DNA of 8,491 nucleotides. Source: Candidatus Daviesbacteria bacterium. GTDB lineage: Bacteria; Patescibacteriota; Microgenomatia; Daviesbacterales; UBA10151. A model generated the notes under the pieces. It was not told where the DNA came from, did no database searches, and saw only the letters and a list, made by a program, of their open reading frames with translations. Position numbers and translations under genes: made by a program. Below are positions 1 through 6,215 of the stretch, piece after piece. The stretch is from the NCBI GenBank assembly GCA_003519445.1, contig DOWS01000010.1, positions 4,527-13,017 of the forward strand, in the 5' to 3' direction. Position 1 is the stretch's first letter. The number at the start of each line of letters is the position of its first letter.

Positions 1-36
1 CCATATTTTTACCTTAGCGCAAATTAGGGTTAGGGC

Positions 37-1176
37 CTAGCTGTTTAAGAATTGTTCAAAATTATTCGGATCAATAATCTTATAAGTACTGTTTTTATAA
101 ACAGAGACAAATTCTTTCCCTGCTGAAGTTAGTTTGGTTTTTTTGGGTGTGAACTTAAACTCAAACGCTGTCAAATGTCCTTCTTTTTCTTCAATCAAAT
201 CAATTTCTTTCTGGTCATAGGTACGCCAAAAATATAAATTGGCAAACCTACTTTTATTAACTAGACTTTTTAATTTTTCTATCACGCACAAGTTTTCAAA
301 CATCACACCGCTGTCGCTTCTTAAATTCAGCTGATTAAAATTCCGTATCAGCGCGTTTCTAAGACCTAAATCTATAAAATAATACTTTGAAGTTTTGGAA
401 ATTTCTTTGCGTAAATTACGGCTGAACCCACGGATATTAATAATTACAAACATTTTTTCTAAAAGATCTAAATACTTTTCAACTATAATTTTTGAAAGTG
501 ATAGATTTTGTGCAAGCTCTTGAATAGATACCTCGCTGCCGATTTGTAAAGCCAGCAAAGACAATAAATCAACAATTTTTTTAGGTTTGCGTATTGTTTC
601 AAAGGTTAAAATGTCTTTATACAGGTAATTATTGATCAGTTCATTAAGATAAAGCTCTTTTTCTGCTTCTGATGGAAGAGTGACAACTTTAGGATATAGT
701 CCAAACCGCAAAAATTCCTCGATTTTGGCAGGTACTGTTTCAAGTATATTTTTGGGCACTTCCGGTACTCCGAGGGGATAGAGCGTGAAAGTGACAGACC
801 TGCCTGTTAAAGGCTCGTTGATTTTATTTGCCAAATCAAAAGATGAAGATCCTGAAGCTATAATATGTATTTTTAGCGAGTCGAAAAGCAATTTTAGAAT
901 CAGACCAATGTTTTGAATTCTTTGAGCTTCGTCTATGACTAGTAGTTTATTTGCGCCGACAATTTTTTTTAAGCGGTCCAAATCAGCTATACCAAACAAT
1001 TCTTGCGTACGAAGATCGTCGCCTGTAAAAATTAAACACGGTAGCTCGAACCCCTTTAATAATTGATTAATTAGGGTAGTTTTACCCGATTGTCTGGGGC
1101 CGTAAATTATAATTATTTTTGGCTCGCCCTCGAGTTGTTTTTGAATTTTTATAAGTATACTTCTATCAATTAGCAT
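37..1176 (-). CDS. AAA+ ATPase with DUF4143-type C-terminal domain
   Basis: This 379-residue protein looks like a complete member of the AAA_14/DUF4143 family of predicted P-loop ATPases, which are widespread and mostly without a known function. Visible in the sequence are a Walker A motif (GPRQSGKTT, residues 26-34), a Walker B (LLVIDEAQRI, 78-87), a sensor-like IIASGSSSFDL (105-115) and LTGR (123-126). A winged-helix-like stretch spans about 203-250. The C-terminus has the PD-(D/E)XK-like pattern of the family: FENL near 293, then D326 and E339-F340-K341 (EID...EFK). Whether this domain cuts DNA is unknown. The start is the ATG at 1174-1176, because a consensus promoter puts transcription start exactly there. 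The gene is divergent from the SpoIID-like gene with a 73-bp gap. The family assignment is confident; a cellular role cannot be given. Confidence 0.9.
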   Translation of the reverse strand: MLIDRSILIKIQKQLEGEPKIIIIYGPRQSGKTTLINQLLKGFELPCLIFTGDDLRTQELFGIADLDRLKKIVGANKLLVIDEAQRIQNIGLILKLLFDSLKIHIIASGSSSFDLANKINEPLTGRSVTFTLYPLGVPEVPKNILETVPAKIEEFLRFGLYPKVVTLPSEAEKELYLNELINNYLYKDILTFETIRKPKKIVDLLSLLALQIGSEVSIQELAQNLSLSKIIVEKYLDLLEKMFVIINIRGFSRNLRKEISKTSKYYFIDLGLRNALIRNFNQLNLRSDSGVMFENLCVIEKLKSLVNKSRFANLYFWRTYDQKEIDLIEEKEGHLTAFEFKFTPKKTKLTSAGKEFVSVYKNSTYKIIDPNNFEQFLNS

Positions 1177-1182
1177 GAATTA

Positions 1183-1211
1183 AGTATAGTATAGTTTACC
1201 TAATTTGTCAA
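1183..1211 (-). promoter_or_regulatory. Consensus promoter of the AAA+ ATPase gene, leaderless start
   Basis: On the minus strand a perfect -35 TTGACA (1206-1211) is followed after exactly 17 bp by the -10 TATACT (1183-1188). The predicted +1 is position 1176, the A of the start codon, so the transcript should have no 5' leader. No Shine-Dalgarno sequence could fit. Confidence 0.8.
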
Positions 1212-1231
1212 TAGGTAAGTGCGGATAGAAA

Positions 1232-1240
1232 TGGTAAAAT
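1232..1240 (+). promoter_or_regulatory. Extended -10 promoter of the SpoIID-like gene
   Basis: TGGTAAAAT matches an extended -10 (TG-n-TAAAAT, hexamer 1235-1240). Predicted +1 is about 1247, only 3 nt before the ATG at 1250. A TTGTCA lies at 1205-1210, but its 24-bp spacing is too long for a normal -35. The AGGA at 1244-1247 is too close to the ATG to act as a usual ribosome binding site. Confidence 0.55.
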
Positions 1241-1249
1241 TTTAGGACA

Positions 1250-2953
1250 ATGTTCCACTTTTTTTCTGTGTTACTTATTACTTGTGCTTTATTACTTGTT
1301 ACTCTTCCTGTTTTCGCTGATGAAATAGAGGACTTGCAAGCACAGATTAATGAACTAAACAAAGCTAGGGAGCTGTCTGTGAAAGCTACTACCCCTCTCG
1401 AAGGACAGCTTGATTCCCTAAAGCGCCAGCTTTCCCAAATCCAGGCCGGTTTGGCAAATTTATCTTTAAATATACAAAACAAACAAAAAGATTTGGACAT
1501 CAGGGAAGAAAAGCTAGTCCTGCAGCAGGCCTTACTTGAAAAAAGAGTCCGCTCTTATTACATCCGCTCATATTTGGCAAATCCTCTACTAGTGATCCTT
1601 TCTTCGGTTCAATCAGGGGATCTTTTTAGGGAGTTATCATACCGCCAGTCTGTGGCTAGGGAAGACCGCAGGATTATTGCCTCCATCAGCAAAGAAGTTT
1701 TAGATTTGTTAACCCAAAAAGAAAAACTGGAAAAAGATAAGGCTAAGTTAGCTTCTTTTCAAGCAGAAGTAGATAAAAATGCCAAATTTTTAGGGAGCGA
1801 AATCACCACAGCCAAAAAATATCAGGCAGACTTGTCAAGTAAAATTGCAAAGTTATCTGCCCGCCAGCAGCAAATAATTTCTCAAAGACAAGCCAGTTTA
1901 AATCTGCCTTCTTCTTTGGGAGCAGGGCCGATGTTTTGTACTGATGATAGGCCGCTGGATCCCGGCTTTAGGCCTGCTTTTGCTTTTTTCACTTTTGGCA
2001 TTCCCCATCGGGTGGGCATGAACCAGTATGGGGCATACGGACGGGCGAACAGCGGGCAGTCCCACGAGGATATTTTGCGGAGCTATTTTGCGGATTTTTC
2101 TTTTGAAACCCGGCCAAATATTAATATCTCCGTGCAGGGATACGGGAGCATTCCTTTAGAAACTTATCTTCTGGGAATTTATGAAATGCCTGATTCTTTC
2201 CCAATGGAAGCCTTAAAAGCCCAAGCGATTTCTGCCCGGTCTTATGCTTTGGCTTACACCAATAATGGGGCAGGGGAGATTTGCACTACCCAAGCCTGCC
2301 AGGTTTATAAAGGCGGCAATAAAGGTGGCAACTGGGAGCGGGCTGTTAATGAAACCAATGGCAAAGTTATGGTATCAGGTGGGTCTGTTGTAAAAGCCTG
2401 GTATTCTTCAACTGACGGAGGTTATACTTTTGCATCAGGCGATGTATGGGGATCAGGTACTTCTTTTACCAAAAGAACAAAAGATACAACAGGAGACATA
2501 GGAAGCTTCAGCGATCTTTTTGCCAAAGCTTATGATAAGGATTCACCCTGTTTTTATGCGGCGCAAGGAGTAAGAAGCCAATATGCCAAATCCGCTTGGC
2601 TAAAATCCGAGGAAGTGGCTGATATTGTCAATGTCTTAATGCTTTCCAAGGCAGATTCCGGAGTTTCCTCCCATATTTACCAGACTGATAAACCAAATCC
2701 TGAAGCAGGGGAGACATGGGATGAGGCAAAAGTTAAACAGGAATTAAAAAGCAGGGGAGGAAATCCATTTAATAGTGTTTCCGGGGTTTCTATTTCCGCG
2801 GATTTTGGATCAGGCATGGCTACAACAGTGACAGTTTCAGGGGACAGAGGTTCGGAAACATTTAACGCGAGTGAATTTAAAAACTTTTTTAATCTGCGCG
2901 CCCCTGCCAATATCCAGATTGTGGGGCCGCTGTTTAATGTAGAACAGAAATAA
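1250..2953 (+). CDS. Secreted coiled-coil protein with SpoIID/LytB-like domain
   Basis: A 567-residue exported protein. Residues 1-23 form a signal peptide ending VFA, with cleavage before DEIEDL. Residues 24 to about 215 are charged, heptad-rich coiled coil like the N-termini of CwlO/PcsB/EnvC wall-hydrolase regulators. The rest is SpoIID-like: GIPHRVGMNQYGAYG (250-264), SIPLETYLLGIYEMP (300-314), EALKAQAISARSYA (320-333), CTTQACQVY (345-353) and DGGYTFASGDVWG (389-401). SpoIID of endospore formers is a peptidoglycan lytic transglycosylase, and a conserved glutamate is needed for activity; E312 of the EMP motif is the likely match here. C345 and C350 resemble the cysteine segment of that family. 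The GxxHxVGMxQYGA motif, normally at the C-terminal end of SpoIID, here precedes the EMP motif, so the domain is permuted. A role in wall remodelling outside the membrane is inferred; sporulation is not implied. Confidence 0.87.
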   Translation: MFHFFSVLLITCALLLVTLPVFADEIEDLQAQINELNKARELSVKATTPLEGQLDSLKRQLSQIQAGLANLSLNIQNKQKDLDIREEKLVLQQALLEKRVRSYYIRSYLANPLLVILSSVQSGDLFRELSYRQSVAREDRRIIASISKEVLDLLTQKEKLEKDKAKLASFQAEVDKNAKFLGSEITTAKKYQADLSSKIAKLSARQQQIISQRQASLNLPSSLGAGPMFCTDDRPLDPGFRPAFAFFTFGIPHRVGMNQYGAYGRANSGQSHEDILRSYFADFSFETRPNINISVQGYGSIPLETYLLGIYEMPDSFPMEALKAQAISARSYALAYTNNGAGEICTTQACQVYKGGNKGGNWERAVNETNGKVMVSGGSVVKAWYSSTDGGYTFASGDVWGSGTSFTKRTKDTTGDIGSFSDLFAKAYDKDSPCFYAAQGVRSQYAKSAWLKSEEVADIVNVLMLSKADSGVSSHIYQTDKPNPEAGETWDEAKVKQELKSRGGNPFNSVSGVSISADFGSGMATTVTVSGDRGSETFNASEFKNFFNLRAPANIQIVGPLFNVEQK

Positions 2954-3048
2954 ATTCGAAGCACGAAATCCGAAATACTAAACAAATTCTAAATTTTGAA
3001 AATTCGAATTTCAAAAATTGTTTCGAATTTCGAAATTGGAATTTCGAA
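2954..3048 (+). repeat. Intergenic TTCGAA-rich micro-repeat region
   Basis: The gap after the SpoIID-like gene holds five copies of the palindrome TTCGAA (starting at 2955, 3003, 3022, 3029 and 3043), set in GAATTTCGAAATT-like sequence. One imperfect inverted repeat is centred on 3003-3008, with arms of about 11 bases reading AAATTTTGAAAA and TTTCAAAAATT. No open frame of note is present. Confidence 0.75.
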
Positions 3049-3065
3049 TTTAAAAAGAGTATACT
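3036..3065 (+). promoter_or_regulatory. Promoter of the PH-domain/propeller operon
   Basis: TTGGAA (3036-3041) and TATACT (3060-3065) are separated by 18 bp. Predicted +1 is about 3072, 3 nt before the ATG at 3075. No Shine-Dalgarno sequence precedes the ATG, so a nearly leaderless mRNA is likely. The -10 lies inside a perfect palindrome. Confidence 0.6.
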
Positions 3066-3074
3066 CTTTTTAAA
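3049..3074. repeat. Perfect 26-bp palindrome abutting the operon start codon
   Basis: Bases 3049-3061 are exactly complementary to 3062-3074, with core AAAGAGTATACTCTTT and AAA/TTT flanks. It contains the -10 of the downstream operon and ends one base before its ATG. It could be an operator for a dimeric repressor. It could also be a bidirectional terminator-like hairpin (A-run, GAG/CTC stem, T-run) for the SpoIID-like gene. The two readings cannot be told apart from sequence. Confidence 0.7.
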
Positions 3075-3647
3075 ATGTTTTCCTCATATATTGAAAATCC
3101 AACAAACTGCCGTTTTGAAGGGCAAGATCCTGGAGAGAAAATTCTATTGCTTTTGCGGGCTCATCCCATTACTAATTTATCCTGGATTATCCCGGTTATT
3201 CTGCTCTTTTCATTCCCTTTTTTTGTGCCGAAAATTTTTTCTCTTTTGAACATAGATCTATTTATTATCCCTCAAACTTTTCAGATAGTATTTTTGATTA
3301 TCAATTACCTGCTCGTTTTAATCATTTCTTTTGAAGGATTTTTGCACTGGTATTTTAATGTCTATATAGTAACAGAAAAAAATATTGTTGATGTGGATTT
3401 TCACTCCTTACTTTTCAAAAACATTGATGTTGCGCCACTTCGAAATATTGAAGATACCTCATCTTCTATGGGCGGAATTTTAAATTCCGTTTTTCATTAC
3501 GGCAATGTATTTATCCAAACAGCAGGAGCAACAAAAAACATTGATTTTCATTCTGTTCCAAGGCCGCATTTTGTAGCTGATTTTATCTTGGATGAGGCGC
3601 ATAAAATTTACGGAAAGGGGAGAGATGCCTACCACCACCCCGGTTAA
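3075..3647 (+). CDS. Membrane protein with bacterial PH-like domain
   Basis: A 190-residue protein and the first gene of a three-gene operon. Two hydrophobic helices are seen at about residues 33-58 and 68-92. They are followed by a segment resembling bacterial PH (bPH_2/DUF304-type) domains: YIVTEKNIVDVDFHSLLFKN (97-116), an IEDTSSSMGG stretch (125-134), HYGNVFIQTAG (141-151) and a C-terminal helix (163-180). In related proteins this fold follows a membrane hairpin and faces the cytoplasm; its ligands are mostly unknown. Start ATG 3075 is supported by the promoter just upstream. The 3' end overlaps the next gene by 23 bp, so the two are probably translated together. The fold assignment is fairly sure, the function unknown. 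Confidence 0.75.
   Translation: MFSSYIENPTNCRFEGQDPGEKILLLLRAHPITNLSWIIPVILLFSFPFFVPKIFSLLNIDLFIIPQTFQIVFLIINYLLVLIISFEGFLHWYFNVYIVTEKNIVDVDFHSLLFKNIDVAPLRNIEDTSSSMGGILNSVFHYGNVFIQTAGATKNIDFHSVPRPHFVADFILDEAHKIYGKGRDAYHHPG
3612..3622 (+). promoter_or_regulatory. Shine-Dalgarno-like sequence deciding the start at 3625
   Basis: The purine-rich run GGAAAGGGGAG lies just before ATG 3625. It favours this start over the ATG at 3592, which sits inside the upstream gene with no such sequence near it. Confidence 0.55.
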
Positions 3648-3861
3648 TTTTTTTGAATCTGAAGCAATTTTGCTTTTTGTAAAAATTGCTGTTTTGATTA
3701 TTTTGGCATTTTACGCTATATTTGCATTAATGGTGGTAAGGCAGGTGGATTTAATGAGTAAAACTTTAGTAACCAAAGTTTCACCAGTACTTAAAGCTTT
3801 TTCCATAGTACATGTGGGAGTGGCCATTGGTTTAATCGTACTGGCCTGGGGAATATTATAA
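3625..3861 (+). CDS. Small two-helix membrane protein of unknown function
   Basis: A 78-residue protein starting MPTTTPVNFFESEA. Two transmembrane helices are visible at about residues 14-37 and 55-77. They are joined by a short loop with R39, D42, K46 and K51, and both ends probably lie on the same side of the membrane. The open frame extends upstream to 3592, but ATG 3625 is preferred for its purine-rich ribosome binding site. It overlaps the PH-like gene by 23 bp, and its TAA shares one base with the ATG of the next gene (TAATG). This marks tight translational coupling. Small proteins of this shape occur in Patescibacteria as uncharacterised families; I do not recognise a specific function. 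A membrane complex with the two operon partners is a reasonable guess only. Confidence 0.7.
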   Translation: MPTTTPVNFFESEAILLFVKIAVLIILAFYAIFALMVVRQVDLMSKTLVTKVSPVLKAFSIVHVGVAIGLIVLAWGIL

Positions 3862-5654
3862 TGCAATTAAAAATAGCTCAAGTTGTTGGATTAAATACTG
3901 ACCAGAAAGCCGCCCAGGTGGTTTCACAGGTTCAGGATTCCGAGAATGCTTTTTTGGCTTTGCTGCAGTTAACCTCTGATGATGCTTTTACCAAAGGCAG
4001 GCAAGCCCTGTCTGAACTGGCTGATTTTTACTTTGATTTTGAAGGCAGTCCCGCCCAAAAATTAACTGCTACATTTGCCGAAGGAGTAAAAAAATTCTCG
4101 GAAGAGGGCGAATGGGATTTATGTTTGGCTGGAGTTTCAGGAAAAGTGTTGTATCTAACAGGGCAGGGTCAGGTGGAAGTTTTTTTAAAAAGAGAAGATA
4201 AGCTATCTCCGCTTCTTGCTACAGCCTCCGAAGGCCAGCTAATATCGGGATTTTTGGAAGACGGGGACAAGCTTTTACTTGTAAGCAGAAGTCTTTCTAA
4301 CTTTCTGGGTGAGGATTTGGATAAATCCTTGGATTTGTCCAAGGATTTGTGGGAAGAGGAAATTAGTTCTAAAGTGGGAGGAGCAGAAGCAGGGGAAGGG
4401 GGGATGGCAGGGCTTTTTGTGCAGGTAGACCAAGAAGCCAAAATAGAAGAGGAGAACGAAGCAGTTTTCCCCAGTTTGCAGGAAGAGAAAGTTATTGCCA
4501 GTAGGACTAAAGCTATCCTTTTAGGCTTAATTAGGGTTTTCCCCAAATTTTTTCCCAAAAGCGGACGGGGCAGGTTGATCTTAGCTTTGATTTTAATCCT
4601 GATTATTGGTACGGGAGCAGGCTTAAAATATAAAAGCAGCAAAGACGCGCAAAAGCAGGCTATTTTTGTGCAAATCCTACAAAGCGCCAAAGATGATTTT
4701 GATGCTGCCAAGGGGCTTTCTTCTTTAAATCCGGCAGAAGCCAAAAATAAACTGGAATCTGCCAAAGCAAGCATTGATAAGGCTTTGGCTCTAAAAAAAG
4801 ATGACCAGGAAGCGCAAAGCCTAAAAAAACAAATTGAAGAGCAGTCAGCTTCTGTTTTAGAGCAGCAAAAAGTGGCTGATTTTCCCTTGTTTTTGGATCT
4901 GGATCTGATCAAAAAAGACTTTAAAGCTCAAAAAATGAGTTTGTCAGCAGGTAAAATACTGGTTTTGGATAGTTTCCAATACTCCCTGGCAGTAATTGAT
5001 CCAGTCAAAAAAAGCAATCAAATTCTGGCCGGGAAAAGCCAGTTGGGAGAAGTTTCCCTGGCTTCATTAAATGGCAGTATGGCTTTTTCTTATTCTTTAG
5101 ATAAAGGATTAGTGCGCACTGATACTGCAAATCAAAAACAAACCCAGGTAGCTAAAGCTGATGATGGCTTGGGAAGTATTTTAGATATGAGTGGATTTGC
5201 CGGTAATGTCTATCTGCTGGATGGTAGCGGACAAATCTGGAAATATCTGCCTACTGCCGATAGCTATTCAGATAAAAGAGAGTATTTAAGTAAAAATACC
5301 AAGGCTGATTTTACTAATGCCTTAAGAATGCAGATTGAATCTTCGGTTTATGTTTTAAAGCAGGGAGGAGAAATAATCCGTTTTACCAAAGGTGAAAAAG
5401 ATAATTTTTCCTATTCGGGCTTGCCCTCACCTGTTAAAGACCCTAAGAGTTTTTTTGTTTCATCCGACACGGATAATTTATATCTTTTGGATTCTGGCAA
5501 CTCGCGCCTTCTGGTTTTAACCAAGCTGGGAGCTTACAAAGTCCAGTATCAAAGTGAGCGTTTAGGGGGGTTTAGCGATCTGGTGGTGGATGAAAAGGGT
5601 AAAAAGGTCTATTTGCTGGATGGAAGTAAAATCTATACAATGGATCTAAAATAG
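3861..5654 (+). CDS. Single-pass protein: degenerate PP2C-like N-terminus, beta-propeller-like C-terminus
   Basis: A 597-residue protein and the last gene of the operon. Residues 1 to about 155 resemble a PP2C/PPM phosphatase core in their strand pattern: DLCLAGVSGKVLYLTGQG (86-103), then EDGDKLLLVSRSLSNFL (133-149). The metal-binding aspartates of the usual GDS and SDG motifs read GVS and SRS, so catalysis looks unlikely. An acidic linker (about 160-210) leads to one transmembrane helix (238-256, LILALILILIIGTGAG). A helical, TPR-like or coiled stretch (262-338) follows. From about 341 to the end come repeated strand units of the type VYLLDGSGQIWKY, LYLLDSGNSRLLVLTK and VYLLDGSKIYTMD, as in NHL/YncE-type beta-propellers. 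The N-terminus is probably cytoplasmic and the propeller outside. GGGGA at 3848-3852 serves as its ribosome binding site. Function is unknown; signal sensing across the membrane is inference. Confidence 0.7.
   Translation: MQLKIAQVVGLNTDQKAAQVVSQVQDSENAFLALLQLTSDDAFTKGRQALSELADFYFDFEGSPAQKLTATFAEGVKKFSEEGEWDLCLAGVSGKVLYLTGQGQVEVFLKREDKLSPLLATASEGQLISGFLEDGDKLLLVSRSLSNFLGEDLDKSLDLSKDLWEEEISSKVGGAEAGEGGMAGLFVQVDQEAKIEEENEAVFPSLQEEKVIASRTKAILLGLIRVFPKFFPKSGRGRLILALILILIIGTGAGLKYKSSKDAQKQAIFVQILQSAKDDFDAAKGLSSLNPAEAKNKLESAKASIDKALALKKDDQEAQSLKKQIEEQSASVLEQQKVADFPLFLDLDLIKKDFKAQKMSLSAGKILVLDSFQYSLAVIDPVKKSNQILAGKSQLGEVSLASLNGSMAFSYSLDKGLVRTDTANQKQTQVAKADDGLGSILDMSGFAGNVYLLDGSGQIWKYLPTADSYSDKREYLSKNTKADFTNALRMQIESSVYVLKQGGEIIRFTKGEKDNFSYSGLPSPVKDPKSFFVSSDTDNLYLLDSGNSRLLVLTKLGAYKVQYQSERLGGFSDLVVDEKGKKVYLLDGSKIYTMDLK
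4321..4350 (+). repeat. Perfect stem-loop inside the PP2C-like/propeller gene
   Basis: AAATCCTTGGA (4323-4333) and TCCAAGGATTT (4338-4348) form a perfect 11-bp stem with a TTTG loop. A G-T pair and an A-T pair extend it to 13 bp. The upstream GGATTT (4313-4318) could instead pair with AAATCC (4323-4328), giving a competing fold. The stretch encodes DLDKSLDLSKDL in the acidic linker. Confidence 0.7.
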
Positions 5655-5655
5655 C

Positions 5656-5727
5656 CATCAGCTATCAGTCGTCAGTCAGCAGACTGTATTATGATTAGGT
5701 CTGAAAGCTGATAGCTGAAGACTGATG
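5656..5727. repeat. CAGCTATCAG-type imperfect inverted repeat before smpB
   Basis: AGCTATCAG (5660-5668) is exactly inverted as CTGATAGCT (5708-5716). Inner AGAC (5681-5684) pairs with GTCT (5699-5702). Short units such as ATCAG, GTCAG, CTGAT and CTGAAG recur through both arms. The region runs from just after the TAG of the propeller gene into the first codon of smpB, and could form a large imperfect hairpin in RNA. A TATTAT at 5687-5692 is a possible but weak -10. Confidence 0.65.
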
Positions 5728-6174
5728 ACTATTATGCGTATTATCAATAAAAAAGCTCTTCATAATTACCATATCCTGGAACATTTGGAGGCAGGGGTTT
5801 CTTTAACCGGCGCAGAAGTAAAATCAATCCGCTCCGGAAGAATAGATTTAGGCGAAAGCCATGTTAAAATTTTAAACGGGGAAGCATTTTTAGTTAATGC
5901 TAATATTCCGCGGTATGCGGAAAGTTCAAGTCAAACTTATGATGCCCAAAGATCCAGAAAACTGCTGTTGCACAAAGCTCAAATAATGAGTTTAACAGGT
6001 AAGACTTCAGGTAAAGGAGTAACTTTGGTACCTGTTTCCCTTTATGAAAAAAATAATAAATTTAAAGTGGAAATTGGTTTGGGAAAGAGTAAAAAAGAAT
6101 TTGATAAAAGAGCTGTGATAAAAGAACGCGACCATGCCCGCAGAGTAGAACAGGAACTGCGGGGAAAAGAATAA
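5725..6174 (+). CDS. smpB: SsrA-binding protein SmpB
   Basis: SmpB binds the tRNA-like domain of tmRNA and carries it to stalled ribosomes, starting trans-translation in the cytoplasm. The 149-residue product has the family's landmarks: HNYHILEHLEAGVSLTGAEV (13-32) with KSIRSGR (33-39), RKLLLHK (78-84), the KGVTLVPVSLY strand (97-107) and the DKR...IKERD region (127-136) that leads into the basic C-terminal tail. That tail reaches the decoding site and mRNA channel. Length is normal for the family. ATG 5725 gives MTIMRII; ATG 5734 (MRIINKK) is equally compatible with the family, and neither has a strong Shine-Dalgarno sequence. The gene lies 41 bp upstream of its RNA partner ssrA. It may be read through from the preceding operon or from a weak promoter in the repeat before it. 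Confidence 0.96.
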   Translation: MTIMRIINKKALHNYHILEHLEAGVSLTGAEVKSIRSGRIDLGESHVKILNGEAFLVNANIPRYAESSSQTYDAQRSRKLLLHKAQIMSLTGKTSGKGVTLVPVSLYEKNNKFKVEIGLGKSKKEFDKRAVIKERDHARRVEQELRGKE

Positions 6175-6190
6175 AATTTGCTTTTTGGGT

Positions 6191-6207
6191 TATACTATGA
6201 TAGTATA
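6191..6207. repeat. 7-bp inverted repeat overlapping the ssrA -10
   Basis: TATACTA (6191-6197) and TAGTATA (6201-6207) are perfect inverted copies around TGA. The right arm shares four bases with the -10 hexamer of ssrA, so a bound protein would block it. It may equally be a chance product of AT-rich sequence. Confidence 0.45.
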
Positions 6208-6209
6208 TT
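6204..6209 (+). promoter_or_regulatory. ssrA promoter -10
   Basis: TATATT is placed so that +1 is 6216, exactly the first G of the mature tmRNA. No good -35 is present at 17 bp (6181-6186 is CTTTTT); TTGCTT at 6178-6183 is 20 bp away. A second upstream start with RNase P processing is also possible. Confidence 0.55.
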
Positions 6210-6215
6210 ACTTAC

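Noticed and set aside
24..35. TTAGGGTTAGGG, a telomere-like word at the left edge
   Set aside because: Only two units occur in a bacterial intergenic stretch; no array, so chance is the simplest reading.
1205..1240. TTGTCA as -35 for the SpoIID-like gene
   Set aside because: The spacer to TAAAAT is 24 bp, and the word is the complement of the perfect -35 used on the minus strand.
1180..1500. A 106-codon minus-strand open frame
   Set aside because: It is antisense to the signal peptide and coiled coil of the SpoIID-like gene and covers both divergent promoters.
2677..2985. A 102-codon minus-strand open frame
   Set aside because: It is antisense to the conserved C-terminal part of the SpoIID-like gene.
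4169..4912. A 247-codon minus-strand open frame
   Set aside because: It is antisense to the well-supported propeller gene, is serine-rich from complementary codons, and has no recognisable motif.
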